From Actinomyces glycerinitolerans (GTDB lineage: Bacteria > Actinomycetota > Actinomycetes > Actinomycetales > Actinomycetaceae): a DNA stretch of 64,000 bases. The notes under the pieces were generated by a model. That model was not told the DNA's origin. It worked only from the letters and a program-made list of their open reading frames with translations, and did not search any database. Shown one piece after another: positions 26,026-36,249 of the stretch (position 1 is the first letter of the stretch; every line of letters starts with the position of its first letter). The stretch is taken from contig NZ_FQTT01000001.1 in NCBI RefSeq assembly GCF_900098745.1, positions 467,290 to 531,289 on the forward strand. Direction: 5' to 3'. The position numbers were made by a program, and so were the translations under genes.

Positions 26026-26814
26026 CTAGATCCGCTCGGTCAAGGGTAATGGTGGGGCAATCACGGCGAGTACACGGGGCCAGCCGCCCAGCTCGCGCGG
26101 CCCGTTCCCAAGCGCCGGCCGGGGCGCCAGCAGGTCCAGTGCGCGCACCGTGCCGGAGGACGGCTCGTACAGGTGAACGCGACCCGGGCCCGGGTCGGCG
26201 CGGCCGATCACTCCCCAGGGCACGGCCAGCACGTAGTGCCGCGGGATGAGGACGCCCACGGCGGCGCGCAGGACGCGACCTGCCCGGCCGGCGGCCGCAC
26301 GCCCGAGCAGGGGACCACCGGTGAGCAGGATGGCGGGCACGCCGTCGGCCAGTCCGGTGCGCAGCCCCGCGACGACGCCGCCCCAGCCGGTGCCGCGGTC
26401 GTCCACCCAGGTCACGGTGCTCTCCCCTACGCCGGGGCGCACCCGCCGCAGGGTGCGAGTCAGCTCCGCGGCCACCGCCCACGGGGTCGAGCCCAGGCGC
26501 CGCGTCCACGGCAGCGGACCGAGGGGGCCGCGCGCGTGTCGGTTCATGGCCCGCTGCAGACCGCGCTGGCGGACCGCCAGGGAGTCCCGCAGCGCCCGGC
26601 CGGGCCGGGCCGCGCCGGTGCCCGACGGCGAAGAGGCGTCATCGAGCGGCAGGCCCAGCAGGAGCCGGGCAGCCAGCACGGCGGTGGCGCCGCAGGTGGT
26701 GGCGTCGCATTGGGTCAGGGTGATGGCGTCGCCGGCGGTGGTGAATCCCCCCACGCGCAGCCGCGAGTTCGCCACACGCACCCGGGGTGCGGACGCGCCG
26801 GTGCGGGTGTCCAC
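26026..26814 (-). CDS. unknown protein, possible C39-like cysteine peptidase fold
   Basis: This encodes 262 residues from a GTG at 26814, nine bases after deoA and 13 before deoC. I do not recognise a named family. A possible papain/C39-like arrangement is visible: [20 protein letters not shown] (about residues 36-55, Cys followed by a helix), a His in [12 protein letters not shown] (about 193) and a downstream acidic residue in YEPSSGTV (about 215). These match the order Cys, His, Asp/Asn of C39 domains. There is no signal peptide or membrane segment. Placement inside the deo operon suggests co-expression with nucleoside salvage, but no role is known. Confidence 0.6.
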   Translation of the reverse strand: MDTRTGASAPRVRVANSRLRVGGFTTAGDAITLTQCDATTCGATAVLAARLLLGLPLDDASSPSGTGAARPGRALRDSLAVRQRGLQRAMNRHARGPLGPLPWTRRLGSTPWAVAAELTRTLRRVRPGVGESTVTWVDDRGTGWGGVVAGLRTGLADGVPAILLTGGPLLGRAAAGRAGRVLRAAVGVLIPRHYVLAVPWGVIGRADPGPGRVHLYEPSSGTVRALDLLAPRPALGNGPRELGGWPRVLAVIAPPLPLTERI

Positions 26815-26823
26815 GGCGTGCCT

Positions 26824-28173
26824 TCAGACGATCCGGTCCAGCACGACGCCGGCACGGCGGCGGGCCACGGCGGCGCGCGCCTCGGGCGAGTCCGCGGGAC
26901 ACACGGCGATCGCGTCCTCGAGCGCGGCGCGGGCGCGCTCAAAGCGCTCCGGGGTGGCGGTGTGCAGGGTGAGCAGCGGCTGCCCGGCGCGCACACTGTC
27001 GCCCGGCTTGGCGTGCATCTCCACGCCGGCGACGGCCTGCACCGGGTCCTCCTTGCGGGCGCGGCCGGCCCCCAGGCGCCAGGCGGCCACGCCCACGCCC
27101 AGGGCGTCCAGGCGGGTGAGCACGCCGTCGTCTACGGCGCTGATGGTCTCGGTCTCCGGGGCCACGGGCAGGGGGGCGTCCGGGTCCCCGTCCTGGCGGC
27201 GGATCATCTCCCGCCACACGTCCATGGCACGTCCATCCGCCAGGGCGGCGCGCAGCTCCGGCTCATCCACCGGCCGCCCGGCGGCGGAGAGCATCTCACC
27301 GGCCAGCGCCACGGTCAGGTCGACGACGTCTTGGGGGCCTCCGCCAGAAAGCACCTCGACGGCCTCACGCACCTCCAGGGCGTTGCCCGCGGTGAGCCCC
27401 AGTGGGGTGGACATGTCGGTGAGCAGGGCGCGCGTGGTCACCCCGGCGTCGGTGCCGAGCGCCACCATCGTCTGCGCGAGCTCGCGCGCCTGGTCAAGCT
27501 CCTTCATGAAGGCGCCGGAGCCGACCTTCACGTCCAGGACCAGCGCGCCGGTGCCCTCGGCGATCTTCTTGCTCATGATGGAGGAGGCGATCAGCGGCAC
27601 GCAGGAGACGGTGGCGGTGGTGTCGCGCAGTGCGTACAGCTTCTTGTCGGCCGGGGCGAGCCCGCTGCCGGCGGCGCAGATGACGGCGCCGGGGCCGGAG
27701 GCGGACAGCATGTCCAGGATCTCGGCGTTGGTCAGGGCGGCCCGCCAGCCGGGAATGGACTCGAGCTTGTCCAGCGTGCCGCCGGTGTGCCCCAGGCCAC
27801 GGCCGGACAGCTGCGGAACGCTGACGCCGAAGACCGCAACCAGCGGCGCCAGCGGCAGGGTGATCTTGTCGCCCACGCCGCCGGTGGAGTGCTTGTCCGC
27901 GGTGGGGCGTCCCAGACCGGAGAAGTCCATGCGCTCCCCCGAGCGGATCATGGCGTCGGTCCAGCGGGCGATCTCACCCCGGTCCATGCCGTTCAGGTAG
28001 ATCGCCATGGCCAGAGCGCTCATCTGCTCGTCGGCGACCACCCCACGGGTGTAGGCGTCCACCACCCAGTCGATCTGGGCGTCGCTGAGCCGCTGGCGGT
28101 CCCGCTTGGCGGCGATCACGTCGACGGCGTCGAAGGGCTCCACGCCGGGGGCGGGGTTGGGGGCTGTGGTCAC
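26824..28173 (-). CDS. deoA: thymidine/pyrimidine-nucleoside phosphorylase
   Basis: This 449-residue enzyme carries the phosphorylase signature SGRGLGHTGGTLDKLESIPG (about residues 115-134), KHSTGGVGDK for phosphate binding, and VLDVKVGSGAFMK. It converts thymidine or deoxyuridine plus phosphate to base and deoxyribose 1-phosphate in the cytoplasm. The GTG start at 28173 has AGAAGGAG upstream and overlaps the cdd stop (GTGA), so translation is coupled. Full family length. Confidence 0.94.
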   Translation of the reverse strand: MTTAPNPAPGVEPFDAVDVIAAKRDRQRLSDAQIDWVVDAYTRGVVADEQMSALAMAIYLNGMDRGEIARWTDAMIRSGERMDFSGLGRPTADKHSTGGVGDKITLPLAPLVAVFGVSVPQLSGRGLGHTGGTLDKLESIPGWRAALTNAEILDMLSASGPGAVICAAGSGLAPADKKLYALRDTTATVSCVPLIASSIMSKKIAEGTGALVLDVKVGSGAFMKELDQARELAQTMVALGTDAGVTTRALLTDMSTPLGLTAGNALEVREAVEVLSGGGPQDVVDLTVALAGEMLSAAGRPVDEPELRAALADGRAMDVWREMIRRQDGDPDAPLPVAPETETISAVDDGVLTRLDALGVGVAAWRLGAGRARKEDPVQAVAGVEMHAKPGDSVRAGQPLLTLHTATPERFERARAALEDAIAVCPADSPEARAAVARRRAGVVLDRIV

Positions 28174-28667
28174 GGCCGATCTCCTTCTGGTGCGGGTGCG
28201 GATGTGCCGGTGACCCGGTCGATGTCGGCTTTGCTGAAGCGGTCGGGGAGCACCTGGTCGATGGTCATCAGCCCCGACGGCATGTCCAGCAGCATGTGCG
28301 GGTCGGCGTGCTCGGACAGCACCTGGCGGCAGCGCCCGCACGGGGAGCAGACCCGCCCGTCGCCGTCGACGCACACGAAGGCGATCAGGCGGCCGCCGCC
28401 GGTGCGTACGAGTTCGGACACCAGCCCGCACTCGGCGCACAGGGCGACCCCGTAGCCCGCATTCTCCACGTTGCAGCCGGACACGAGGCGGCCGTCGTCG
28501 ACCAGGGCGGCGGCCCCCACCCGGAAGTGGGAGTAGGGCGCGTAGGCGCACCGCATGGCTTCGGTGGCCAGCGCCCGCAGCCGCGCCCACATATCCGCGT
28601 CGACGGCGGGCGCGGCGTCGGAGAGGCCCCGGGCCGGCCCGGCCGGGTGGTTGTCGTTGCCGATCAC
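28170..28667 (-). CDS. cdd: cytidine deaminase
   Basis: This encodes 165 residues. The zinc site is seen as CAEC (the tetrameric Cys-type version of HAE) and PCGRC. AYAPYSHFRVGAA is the usual N-terminal substrate motif. The enzyme deaminates cytidine and deoxycytidine, giving uridines for deoA. The GTG start at 28667 overlaps the stop of the permease gene (GTGA). The last 25 residues are a variable tail. Confidence 0.93.
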   Translation of the reverse strand: MIGNDNHPAGPARGLSDAAPAVDADMWARLRALATEAMRCAYAPYSHFRVGAAALVDDGRLVSGCNVENAGYGVALCAECGLVSELVRTGGGRLIAFVCVDGDGRVCSPCGRCRQVLSEHADPHMLLDMPSGLMTIDQVLPDRFSKADIDRVTGTSAPAPEGDRP

Positions 28668-29956
28668 GGGTACGGGACCCCCTCGGCGGCGGGGGCGCGC
28701 ACACGCCCCACGAAGCCGGCGACGGCGAAGACGGTCACGATGTAGGGGATCATCAAGATGATGTTCGCCGGGATCGGGGAGCCGATGACGGACAGCGTCT
28801 GCCCCACCGCAGTGGCGAAGCCGAACAGGAGCGCGGCGTACAGGGTGCCCACCGGGTTCCAGGCGCCCAGGATCATGGCGGCCAGGGCGATGTAGCCGTT
28901 GCCGGATGACATGTCCTTGGTGAAGGCCAGTCCGGAGCCGATGGTGAAGAAGGCGCCGCCCAGGCCCGCCAGCGCACCGCCCAGCATCAGGTTGTTCACG
29001 CGGGTACGCATGACGTTGATGCCAACGGTGTCCGCGGCCCGCGGGTGCTCGCCGCAGGCGCGCATGCGCAGACCCCAGCGGGAGCGGAACAGCATGAAGG
29101 ACAGCACCGCGACGGCCGCATACATCAGGTACACCAGGATCGTCTGTCGGAACAGCACCGGGCCGATGACCGGGATCTGGGAGAGCACCGGGATCGGCAG
29201 GGTGGGCAGGCGCATGGAGGCGTTCAGCCGCGTCGGGTTGTCGCTGAGCACGGTGGAGAACAGGAAGCTGGTCAGGCCGGAGACGAACACGTTCAGCACC
29301 ACGCCGACGACGATCTGGTTGACCCGGTACTTCAGGCCGAACAGCGCCAGCAGCAGGGCCACCAGGATGCCGGCGAAGGGGGCGGCGATCATGCCGGCCC
29401 AGGCGGAGCCGGTGATCGAGGCGACCACCACGCCGAGGAAGGCCCCGCCCAGCAGTTGCCCCTCGATGGCGATGTTGATGGTGCCCGAACGCTCTCCCAC
29501 CACGCCGGCGAGCCCGCCGAACACCAGCGGCACGGACAGGGCGAGGGTGGAGGACAGGATCGTCACCAGCGGGATGACGGTGGAGCGTCCGGCGCCGGCC
29601 CAGGTGAGGAACGCGACGATGAAACTGGCTCCCAGCACCAGCCCCGCCCAGGTGGGGATCGGCGCGCGGCCCACGGCGCGAACCCACATGTAGACGGTGA
29701 CCGCAACGGCCAGCAGCACCATCACCACGATCACGGGTCGGGCACCCAGGGTGAGCATGGGAATCTTCAAGAAGTCGGCCTTGGTGGCCAGCTGGAAGCG
29801 GGTGTCGCCGTGGCTGGCCAGACCCATCAGCAGTTCCAGGATGACCACGACGGTGCCGGTGATCGGCAGCTTGTAGGCGATCGGCTCGACGACGACGGCC
29901 GGCCCCGCTTCCGGGCGGGCGTCACGGGTCGGCGTGGCGGTAGGTGAGGCGGTCAT
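28664..29956 (-). CDS. nucleoside ABC transporter permease (BmpA/NupNOPQ type), second
   Basis: This 430-residue membrane protein has about ten hydrophobic segments and the branched-chain-type permease motif GERSGTINIAIEGQLLGGAFLG (about residues 153-174). The genes order as in B. subtilis nupNOPQ (yufN-Q), where the system imports nucleosides. The C-terminal part IVTVFAVAGFVGRVRAPAAEGVPYP is typical of this permease. The ATG at 29956 lies 3 bases after the stop of the other permease. Coupled to cdd. Confidence 0.9.
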   Translation of the reverse strand: MTASPTATPTRDARPEAGPAVVVEPIAYKLPITGTVVVILELLMGLASHGDTRFQLATKADFLKIPMLTLGARPVIVVMVLLAVAVTVYMWVRAVGRAPIPTWAGLVLGASFIVAFLTWAGAGRSTVIPLVTILSSTLALSVPLVFGGLAGVVGERSGTINIAIEGQLLGGAFLGVVVASITGSAWAGMIAAPFAGILVALLLALFGLKYRVNQIVVGVVLNVFVSGLTSFLFSTVLSDNPTRLNASMRLPTLPIPVLSQIPVIGPVLFRQTILVYLMYAAVAVLSFMLFRSRWGLRMRACGEHPRAADTVGINVMRTRVNNLMLGGALAGLGGAFFTIGSGLAFTKDMSSGNGYIALAAMILGAWNPVGTLYAALLFGFATAVGQTLSVIGSPIPANIILMIPYIVTVFAVAGFVGRVRAPAAEGVPYP

Positions 29957-29959
29957 GGC

Positions 29960-31275
29960 TCAGGCCTCCTTCTTCTCAGCGGCCGGGGCGACGGCGGCTG
30001 CGGCGTCAATGGCCTCGCGGCGGCGGCGCCGCCAGGAGCCGGGTGCGGGCAGGTGGTAGATGGCGCGCACCAGCGGCGGGGCCGCGATGAACAGGACGAT
30101 CATGGACTGCAGCACCAGCACGATGTCGATCGGGGTGCCGGTGGCGGCCTGCATGGTGGTGCCGCCGGCGGTCAGGGCCCCGAACAGGAGCCCCGCCAGC
30201 ACGGTGCCCTGCGGGGTGGAGCGGCCCAGCAGGGCCACGGTCATGGCGTCGAAGCCGATGCTTCCGGCCACCGAGCCGGTCAGGTAGTGCTGGGTGCCGA
30301 GCACCGGGGCGGTCGCCGCCAGCCCGCACAGCGCGCCGGAGACGATCATGACCAGGGCGGTGATCCGGGGCACGTTGATGCCTGCCGTCAGCGCCGCCTG
30401 CGGGTTCAGGCCCGTGGCGCGGAACTGGAAACCGATCTCGCTGCGTTCCAGCAGCCACCACACGAACAAGGCGGCCAGCAGGGCCACGATGAAGCCCAGG
30501 TGCAGGCGGAACGGCCCACCGATCAGCTTCGGGTATTGGGCGCTGGCCGCCACCGGCAGTGACTTCGGGTTGGCGTTGCCCGCGCCGATGAAGGTGGCGG
30601 TGGTCAGCATGTGGGCCATCAGGTAGCTGGCCACGGAGTTGAGCATGATGGTGGTGATGACCTCGCTCGCACCGGTGGTGGCGCGCAGCACGCCGGGGAT
30701 GGCGCCCCACAGGGCACCGCCGACGATCGCGCCGAGCACCGCCACCAGCATGTGCAGTCCGCTGGGCAGGTTCCAGGCGAAGCCGACGTAGCCGCCGACG
30801 ATGGCACCGAGGATGATCTGCCCCTGCCCACCGACGTTGAACAGGCCGGCGCGGAAGGCCACCGCCATGCCCAGGCCCGCCAGAATCAGCGGCGTGGCCA
30901 CGGTCAGCGTTTCGGTGATCGGGCGCCACATGCGCGCGACCGAGGAGGCCTGCCAGTCGAAGATACCGCCGCGGAGCATGGCCGCGTAGGCATCCACCAG
31001 GCACGAGCCGACCGCACCGAAGAAGTCACTGGGGCGGGCGAACAGGTAACCGGCGGTGGTGCGCACGTTGTCGTCGGCGAGCAGGATCAGCAGCGAGCCG
31101 ACGATCATGGCGGAGATGACCGCAAGCACTCCCATAAGAATGTTGGACTCGGCGATCTGCCGCAGTAGGCCCGGCCGCTCCGGCTGCTTGTCCGTGCGCT
31201 GGGCGGGCGGGACGACGGACGGCCGACCCGTCCGTGATTCCGCCTGCGCGGTGCCGTTCGGGGTAGCTTCGCTCA

Positions 31276-31276
<1 letters not shown>
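29960..31276 (-). CDS. nucleoside ABC transporter permease (BmpA/NupNOPQ type), first
   Basis: This 438-residue permease has a hydrophilic leader of about 40 residues, then about ten transmembrane segments. VAFRAGLFNVGGQGQIILGAIVGGYVGF (about residues 140-167) is the family's conserved loop region. Its start overlaps the stop of the ATPase gene by a single base region at 31276. It forms the channel together with the next permease. The C-terminus is Arg/Ala/Lys-rich and cytoplasmic. Confidence 0.9.
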
Positions 31277-32799
<1,523 letters not shown>

Positions 32800-32863
32800 G
32801 AGAGGCTCGCTTCCTGTGGGTTCAGGCAGTACTGGTGGGGTTGGTGAACTGGGAGTGAGTGTT

Positions 32864-32928
32864 CGGGTGGCGCCGGTGCCACCCGAGCGACAGTGACGCC
32901 GCCGCCCCGTCAAGGACGACGGCGTCAC
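32864..32928 (-). terminator. tandem hairpins between bmpA-like gene and the ATPase gene
   Basis: Hairpin one: CGGGTGGC (32864-32871) with GCCACCCG (32878-32885), extended by a T-A pair, loop of 6. Hairpin two: GTGACGCCG (32893-32901) with CGGCGTCAC (32920-32928), extendable to 12 pairs with one mismatch. Both lie in the gap after the binding-protein stop. Such structures usually attenuate transcription or stabilise the 5' mRNA, so that the binding protein is made in excess over the membrane parts. Confidence 0.55.
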
Positions 32929-32952
32929 CGAGTTGAATTGGCACGGGGCCGA

Positions 32953-34044
32953 TCAGGACGGGTCGTACGGCGTGGAGACGTCGAGCGTGCCGTCGATGAT
33001 CTGCTGCTTGAGTACCTCGACCTGCTCCTTCACCTCGTCGGGGACCCGGTCGGACCAGTCGTGGTAGTCGGCGATGGAGACACCGTCGTTGGCGAGCGTG
33101 CCGATGAAGGGCTCGGAGGTGAAGTTGCCCTCCGAGGCCTCCTTGACGGCGTCGTACACGGCGGTGTTGATGCCCTTCATGACGGAGGTGACCATGTACT
33201 GGCTGCCGCCGATGGACTCGGTGGTGAGATAGCCGTCGGCGTCCACCCAGACGATCGCGTTGTTGTCGTCACCGGCCGCCTTGAGCGCCGCGATGGTGCC
33301 GGAGCCGACCGGTCCGGCCACCGGCATCACAATGTCGGCGCCCTGGGACAGGAACAGCTCGGTCAGCTGCTGGCCCATGGGAGTGTCGGTGAAGTTGCCC
33401 ACGAAGGAGCCGGAGCCCGGGTTGTCGGGGTCCCAGCCGAGGACCTCCACGTCGGCACCGTTGTCCTCGTTGTACTTCTCCACGCCCTTGGCAAAGCCCT
33501 CCATGAAGATCTGCACGGTGGGGATTGCCTGACCGCCGTAGGTGGCGACCTTGCCGCTCTCGGTGGTACCGGCAGCGGCGTAGCCGGCGAGGTAGGCGGC
33601 CTCCGCGGTGTTGAAGACCAGCGGCTTGGCGTTGTCCAGCTCTACGATCTCGCCGTCTGCATCCCTGAACCTTTCGTCGATGAGGGCGAAGTTGATGTCC
33701 GGGTTCTCCTGGGCTGCGGTGGCCAGGTCCGCGGAGAGGTTGAAGCCGACGCCGATGATCAGGTCGCAGTTCTGCTGGATCAGGGAGTCGACGTTGGTGG
33801 GGTAGTCGGATACCGACTGGGACTCGACGGCCTTGGTCTGCACGCCGAGTTCGCTGCCGGCGCGGTCCAGACCCTCCTTGCCGGACTGGTTGAAGGACTG
33901 GTCGTCGAACCCACCCTCGTCGGACACCATGCAGGCGAGGAAGTCGCCGGCGTCTCCGCCGGAGGAGTCGGGGGCCGAGCCGCAGGCGGCAAGCGACAAC
34001 GCTGCGACCAGGCCGAGCGTAATGGCGGGATACTTCTTCTTCAC
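32953..34044 (-). CDS. BMP family nucleoside-binding lipoprotein
   Basis: This encodes 363 residues. The signal peptide ends in the lipobox LSLAAC (Cys21). The Bmp/Med domain is shown by SDEGGFDDQSFNQSGKEGL (about residues 38-56), where Asp and Phe contact nucleosides in PnrA/BmpA, and by VMPVAGPVGSGT and WVDADGY. It captures nucleosides outside the membrane for the ABC importer encoded downstream. First gene of the eight-gene operon to deoC. The start at the ATG at 34044 follows GAGACACGACC, a weak ribosome binding site. Confidence 0.92.
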   Translation of the reverse strand: MKKKYPAITLGLVAALSLAACGSAPDSSGGDAGDFLACMVSDEGGFDDQSFNQSGKEGLDRAGSELGVQTKAVESQSVSDYPTNVDSLIQQNCDLIIGVGFNLSADLATAAQENPDINFALIDERFRDADGEIVELDNAKPLVFNTAEAAYLAGYAAAGTTESGKVATYGGQAIPTVQIFMEGFAKGVEKYNEDNGADVEVLGWDPDNPGSGSFVGNFTDTPMGQQLTELFLSQGADIVMPVAGPVGSGTIAALKAAGDDNNAIVWVDADGYLTTESIGGSQYMVTSVMKGINTAVYDAVKEASEGNFTSEPFIGTLANDGVSIADYHDWSDRVPDEVKEQVEVLKQQIIDGTLDVSTPYDPS

Positions 34045-34149
34045 GGTCGTGTCTCCAGATGAGGTACGGGCTTGCGCCCTTGCAAGGAGCTGGCCGGGAC
34101 GGCGCTGGCTCGGATATCTAGGATAGACGCTTCCCCGCGGCCTGCTTCA

Positions 34150-34174
34150 CAATTGGCGTTACAGCGCCATATTG
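34150..34174. promoter_or_regulatory. imperfect palindrome upstream of the nucleoside operon
   Basis: CAATTGGCG and CGCCATATTG flank TTACAG about 105 bases upstream of the bmpA-like start. The AT-rich ends in a GC-rich context suit a repressor site near a promoter. The gap 34045-34347 holds no gene; it also has three short TTGCAG-containing direct repeats at about 34254-34279. The regulator is unknown. Confidence 0.35.
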
Positions 34175-34347
34175 CGACCATGACGTGACCCACGCCCCAG
34201 CGAACCTTTCAGCTCGCTGATGATGCCGCTACCCGGTTTCTGCCGACCTCCGCCTTGCAGAGTCTTGCAGAGCTTGCAGGCGGGGGCCGAGCCCGCGGCG
34301 TGAACCAGACACGAGGCCCGCGGGTCGGATCGACGCACCCGGCCCGG

Positions 34348-35505
34348 TCACAGCAGCGCGTCCCGCCCGGCCGCCTTGAGCCGGTCGACGACGCCCTTGA
34401 CGTCCTGGGCGCGCTCCGGGGTGGTCACCAGCAGCGCGTCGGGGGTGTCAACCACGACGACGCCGGGTACTCCCAGCAGCACCACCTTCCGGCCGGTGCT
34501 GGAGGCGACCAGGGCGCCGTCGGCACCCACCGCCTCCACGTCGGCCTCCCCCAGCACTTCGACTCCGGCCGCCGGCCCGGAGGTGGCCGCGGGAATCAGC
34601 TCGGCCAGGGTGTCGAAGCCCCCGACGTCGTCCCAACCCATGTTCCCGGGGACGGTGGCCACGCCGCCGGCGGCGGCCACGGGCTCGGCGATGGCGTGGT
34701 CGATGGCAATCGCCTCCAGGCCGGGCCATACCCGCGCCATGACGGCGTCGCGCGCGGGGGTGTCCCAGGCGGCGGCGATCTCATCGAGGCCGGCCGCCAG
34801 CGCCGGCCGGCCCACCGCCAGGTGGTCCAGCAGCACGCCGGCACGCACCACGAACATGCCGGCGTTCCACCGGTAGTCGCCGGTGGCCAGGTAGCGGGCG
34901 GCGGTGGCGGCATCGGGCTTCTCGGCGAAGTCGAGCACGCGGTGCCCGTCCGGCGCCCCGGGCACGTCCAGGGCCTCACCGGCGTGAATGTAGCCGAAGG
35001 CGGTGGACGGTCCGGTGGCCTGGATGCCGATGGTGACCAGCCAGCCGGCCTCGGCGAGGGCGGCCGCCTGGCGCACGGCCTCCTGGAAGGCGGCGACATC
35101 GGCCACCAGGTGGTCGGCGGCGAAGGAGCCGACGATCGCCTCACGCCCGTGTCGGCGGGCGATCAGGGCGGTGGCCAGGCCGATGGCGGCCATGGAGTCG
35201 CGCGGAGCCGGCTCGGCCAGCAGGTTCTCCTCGGGCAGGTCCGGGAGCTGCCGGGCGACGGCGGGGACGTGGGCGACGCCGGTGACGACCGTCGTCGTCG
35301 CCGCCAGCGGGGCCAGGCGGGCAACGGTGCCCTGCAACAGGCTGCGCCCGGTGCCGGTCAGGTCCAGCAGGAACTTGGGGCGGGCCTTGCGGCTCAGCGG
35401 CCACAGCCGGGTGCCGGCGCCGCCGGCGGGAATGATCGCGTGGATGGCGGGGGCCGTGGATGCGGTCGCGGGGGCGGGCTGGTCGGGGCGGGGCTCGGCG
35501 TTCAC
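34348..35505 (-). CDS. manC: mannose-1-phosphate guanylyltransferase
   Basis: This 385-residue nucleotidyltransferase has the pyrophosphorylase loop IPAGGAGTRLWPLSRKARPKFLLDL (about residues 25-49) and FAEKPDAATAARYLATGDYRWNAGMFV in the sugar-binding region. The protein has no C-terminal isomerase domain, so it only makes GDP-mannose from mannose 1-phosphate and GTP. Its substrate could come from a mutase like the one at 19-20.7 kb. The gene sits 4 bases after the RNA ligase-like gene, on the same strand. Confidence 0.9.
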   Translation of the reverse strand: MNAEPRPDQPAPATASTAPAIHAIIPAGGAGTRLWPLSRKARPKFLLDLTGTGRSLLQGTVARLAPLAATTTVVTGVAHVPAVARQLPDLPEENLLAEPAPRDSMAAIGLATALIARRHGREAIVGSFAADHLVADVAAFQEAVRQAAALAEAGWLVTIGIQATGPSTAFGYIHAGEALDVPGAPDGHRVLDFAEKPDAATAARYLATGDYRWNAGMFVVRAGVLLDHLAVGRPALAAGLDEIAAAWDTPARDAVMARVWPGLEAIAIDHAIAEPVAAAGGVATVPGNMGWDDVGGFDTLAELIPAATSGPAAGVEVLGEADVEAVGADGALVASSTGRKVVLLGVPGVVVVDTPDALLVTTPERAQDVKGVVDRLKAAGRDALL

Positions 35506-35509
35506 GCGT

Positions 35510-36091
35510 TCAGGCTAACGGGTGGTCCGCCCCGTCCGGGTGCGCCCGCACTCCCAGCGCCGGGCTCGCCAGGGAGGCCCAGCTGCCGTCCGGGGCGAGT
35601 CGCTGAAGGTGGATACGGTCCACCACGAAGGTCGCCGCGATGTCTTGGCCGGCATGGGCGGCCCGGTCCAGGGCGGCGTCGTCGACCTCATGGGCGAGGG
35701 TGATGTGCGGGTGGAAGGGGAAGCGCAGGCCGCGGCTGAGCGGCCCGTCGGCGGCGCGCAGATCCTGCTGGAGCGCGTCGATGGCGGGGCCGCCCTCGGC
35801 CACGCCCAGGAACACCACCGGGCTGACCGGGCGGAAGGTGCCCACACCGGCGACGCGCAGGGTGAAGGGAGCGGAGGCGGCCGCCACCCGGGACACGTGC
35901 GCGGTCACGGCGTCCAACTCCGTCTTCTCCACGGCGGTGGGCGGCAGCAGGGTCACGTGCGGCGGGATCGCATTGCCATGGGGGTCACCGACCGCCAGAC
36001 GCACGCCGCGCACACGCGTGGCCCACGGCTCGGGCAGCACGATGGTGACGCCGAGGACGCACTGGGTGGGCGTGGGCGCGGGGACGTCCAT
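35510..36091 (-). CDS. 2'-5' RNA ligase/cyclic phosphodiesterase superfamily protein (2H)
   Basis: This 193-residue protein has the two HXT motifs that define the 2H phosphoesterase fold: PHVTLLPP (about residues 42-49) and PHITLAHE (about 127-134). Members act on 2',3'-cyclic phosphates or 2'-5' linkages in RNA (ThpR/LigT). The ATG at 36091 is preferred because of a GAGGAGGAG about ten bases upstream. A four-base gap to manC suggests one transcript, though the two have no obvious shared role. Confidence 0.85.
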   Translation of the reverse strand: MDVPAPTPTQCVLGVTIVLPEPWATRVRGVRLAVGDPHGNAIPPHVTLLPPTAVEKTELDAVTAHVSRVAAASAPFTLRVAGVGTFRPVSPVVFLGVAEGGPAIDALQQDLRAADGPLSRGLRFPFHPHITLAHEVDDAALDRAAHAGQDIAATFVVDRIHLQRLAPDGSWASLASPALGVRAHPDGADHPLA

Positions 36092-36249
36092 GAGGCGCGC
36101 ACTCCTCCTCTTGACGGCACGGGCTGACAGCAGCTGCACCTTACCCCCGCGGCAGGGGTGGAAACATCCCGGAGGCGGTCACTCGGCGACTCCGGAGAAG
36201 GAGCTTGCCAGGGGCTCACAGGTGGGGGTTCGTCTGGCAGAATGGGCCC

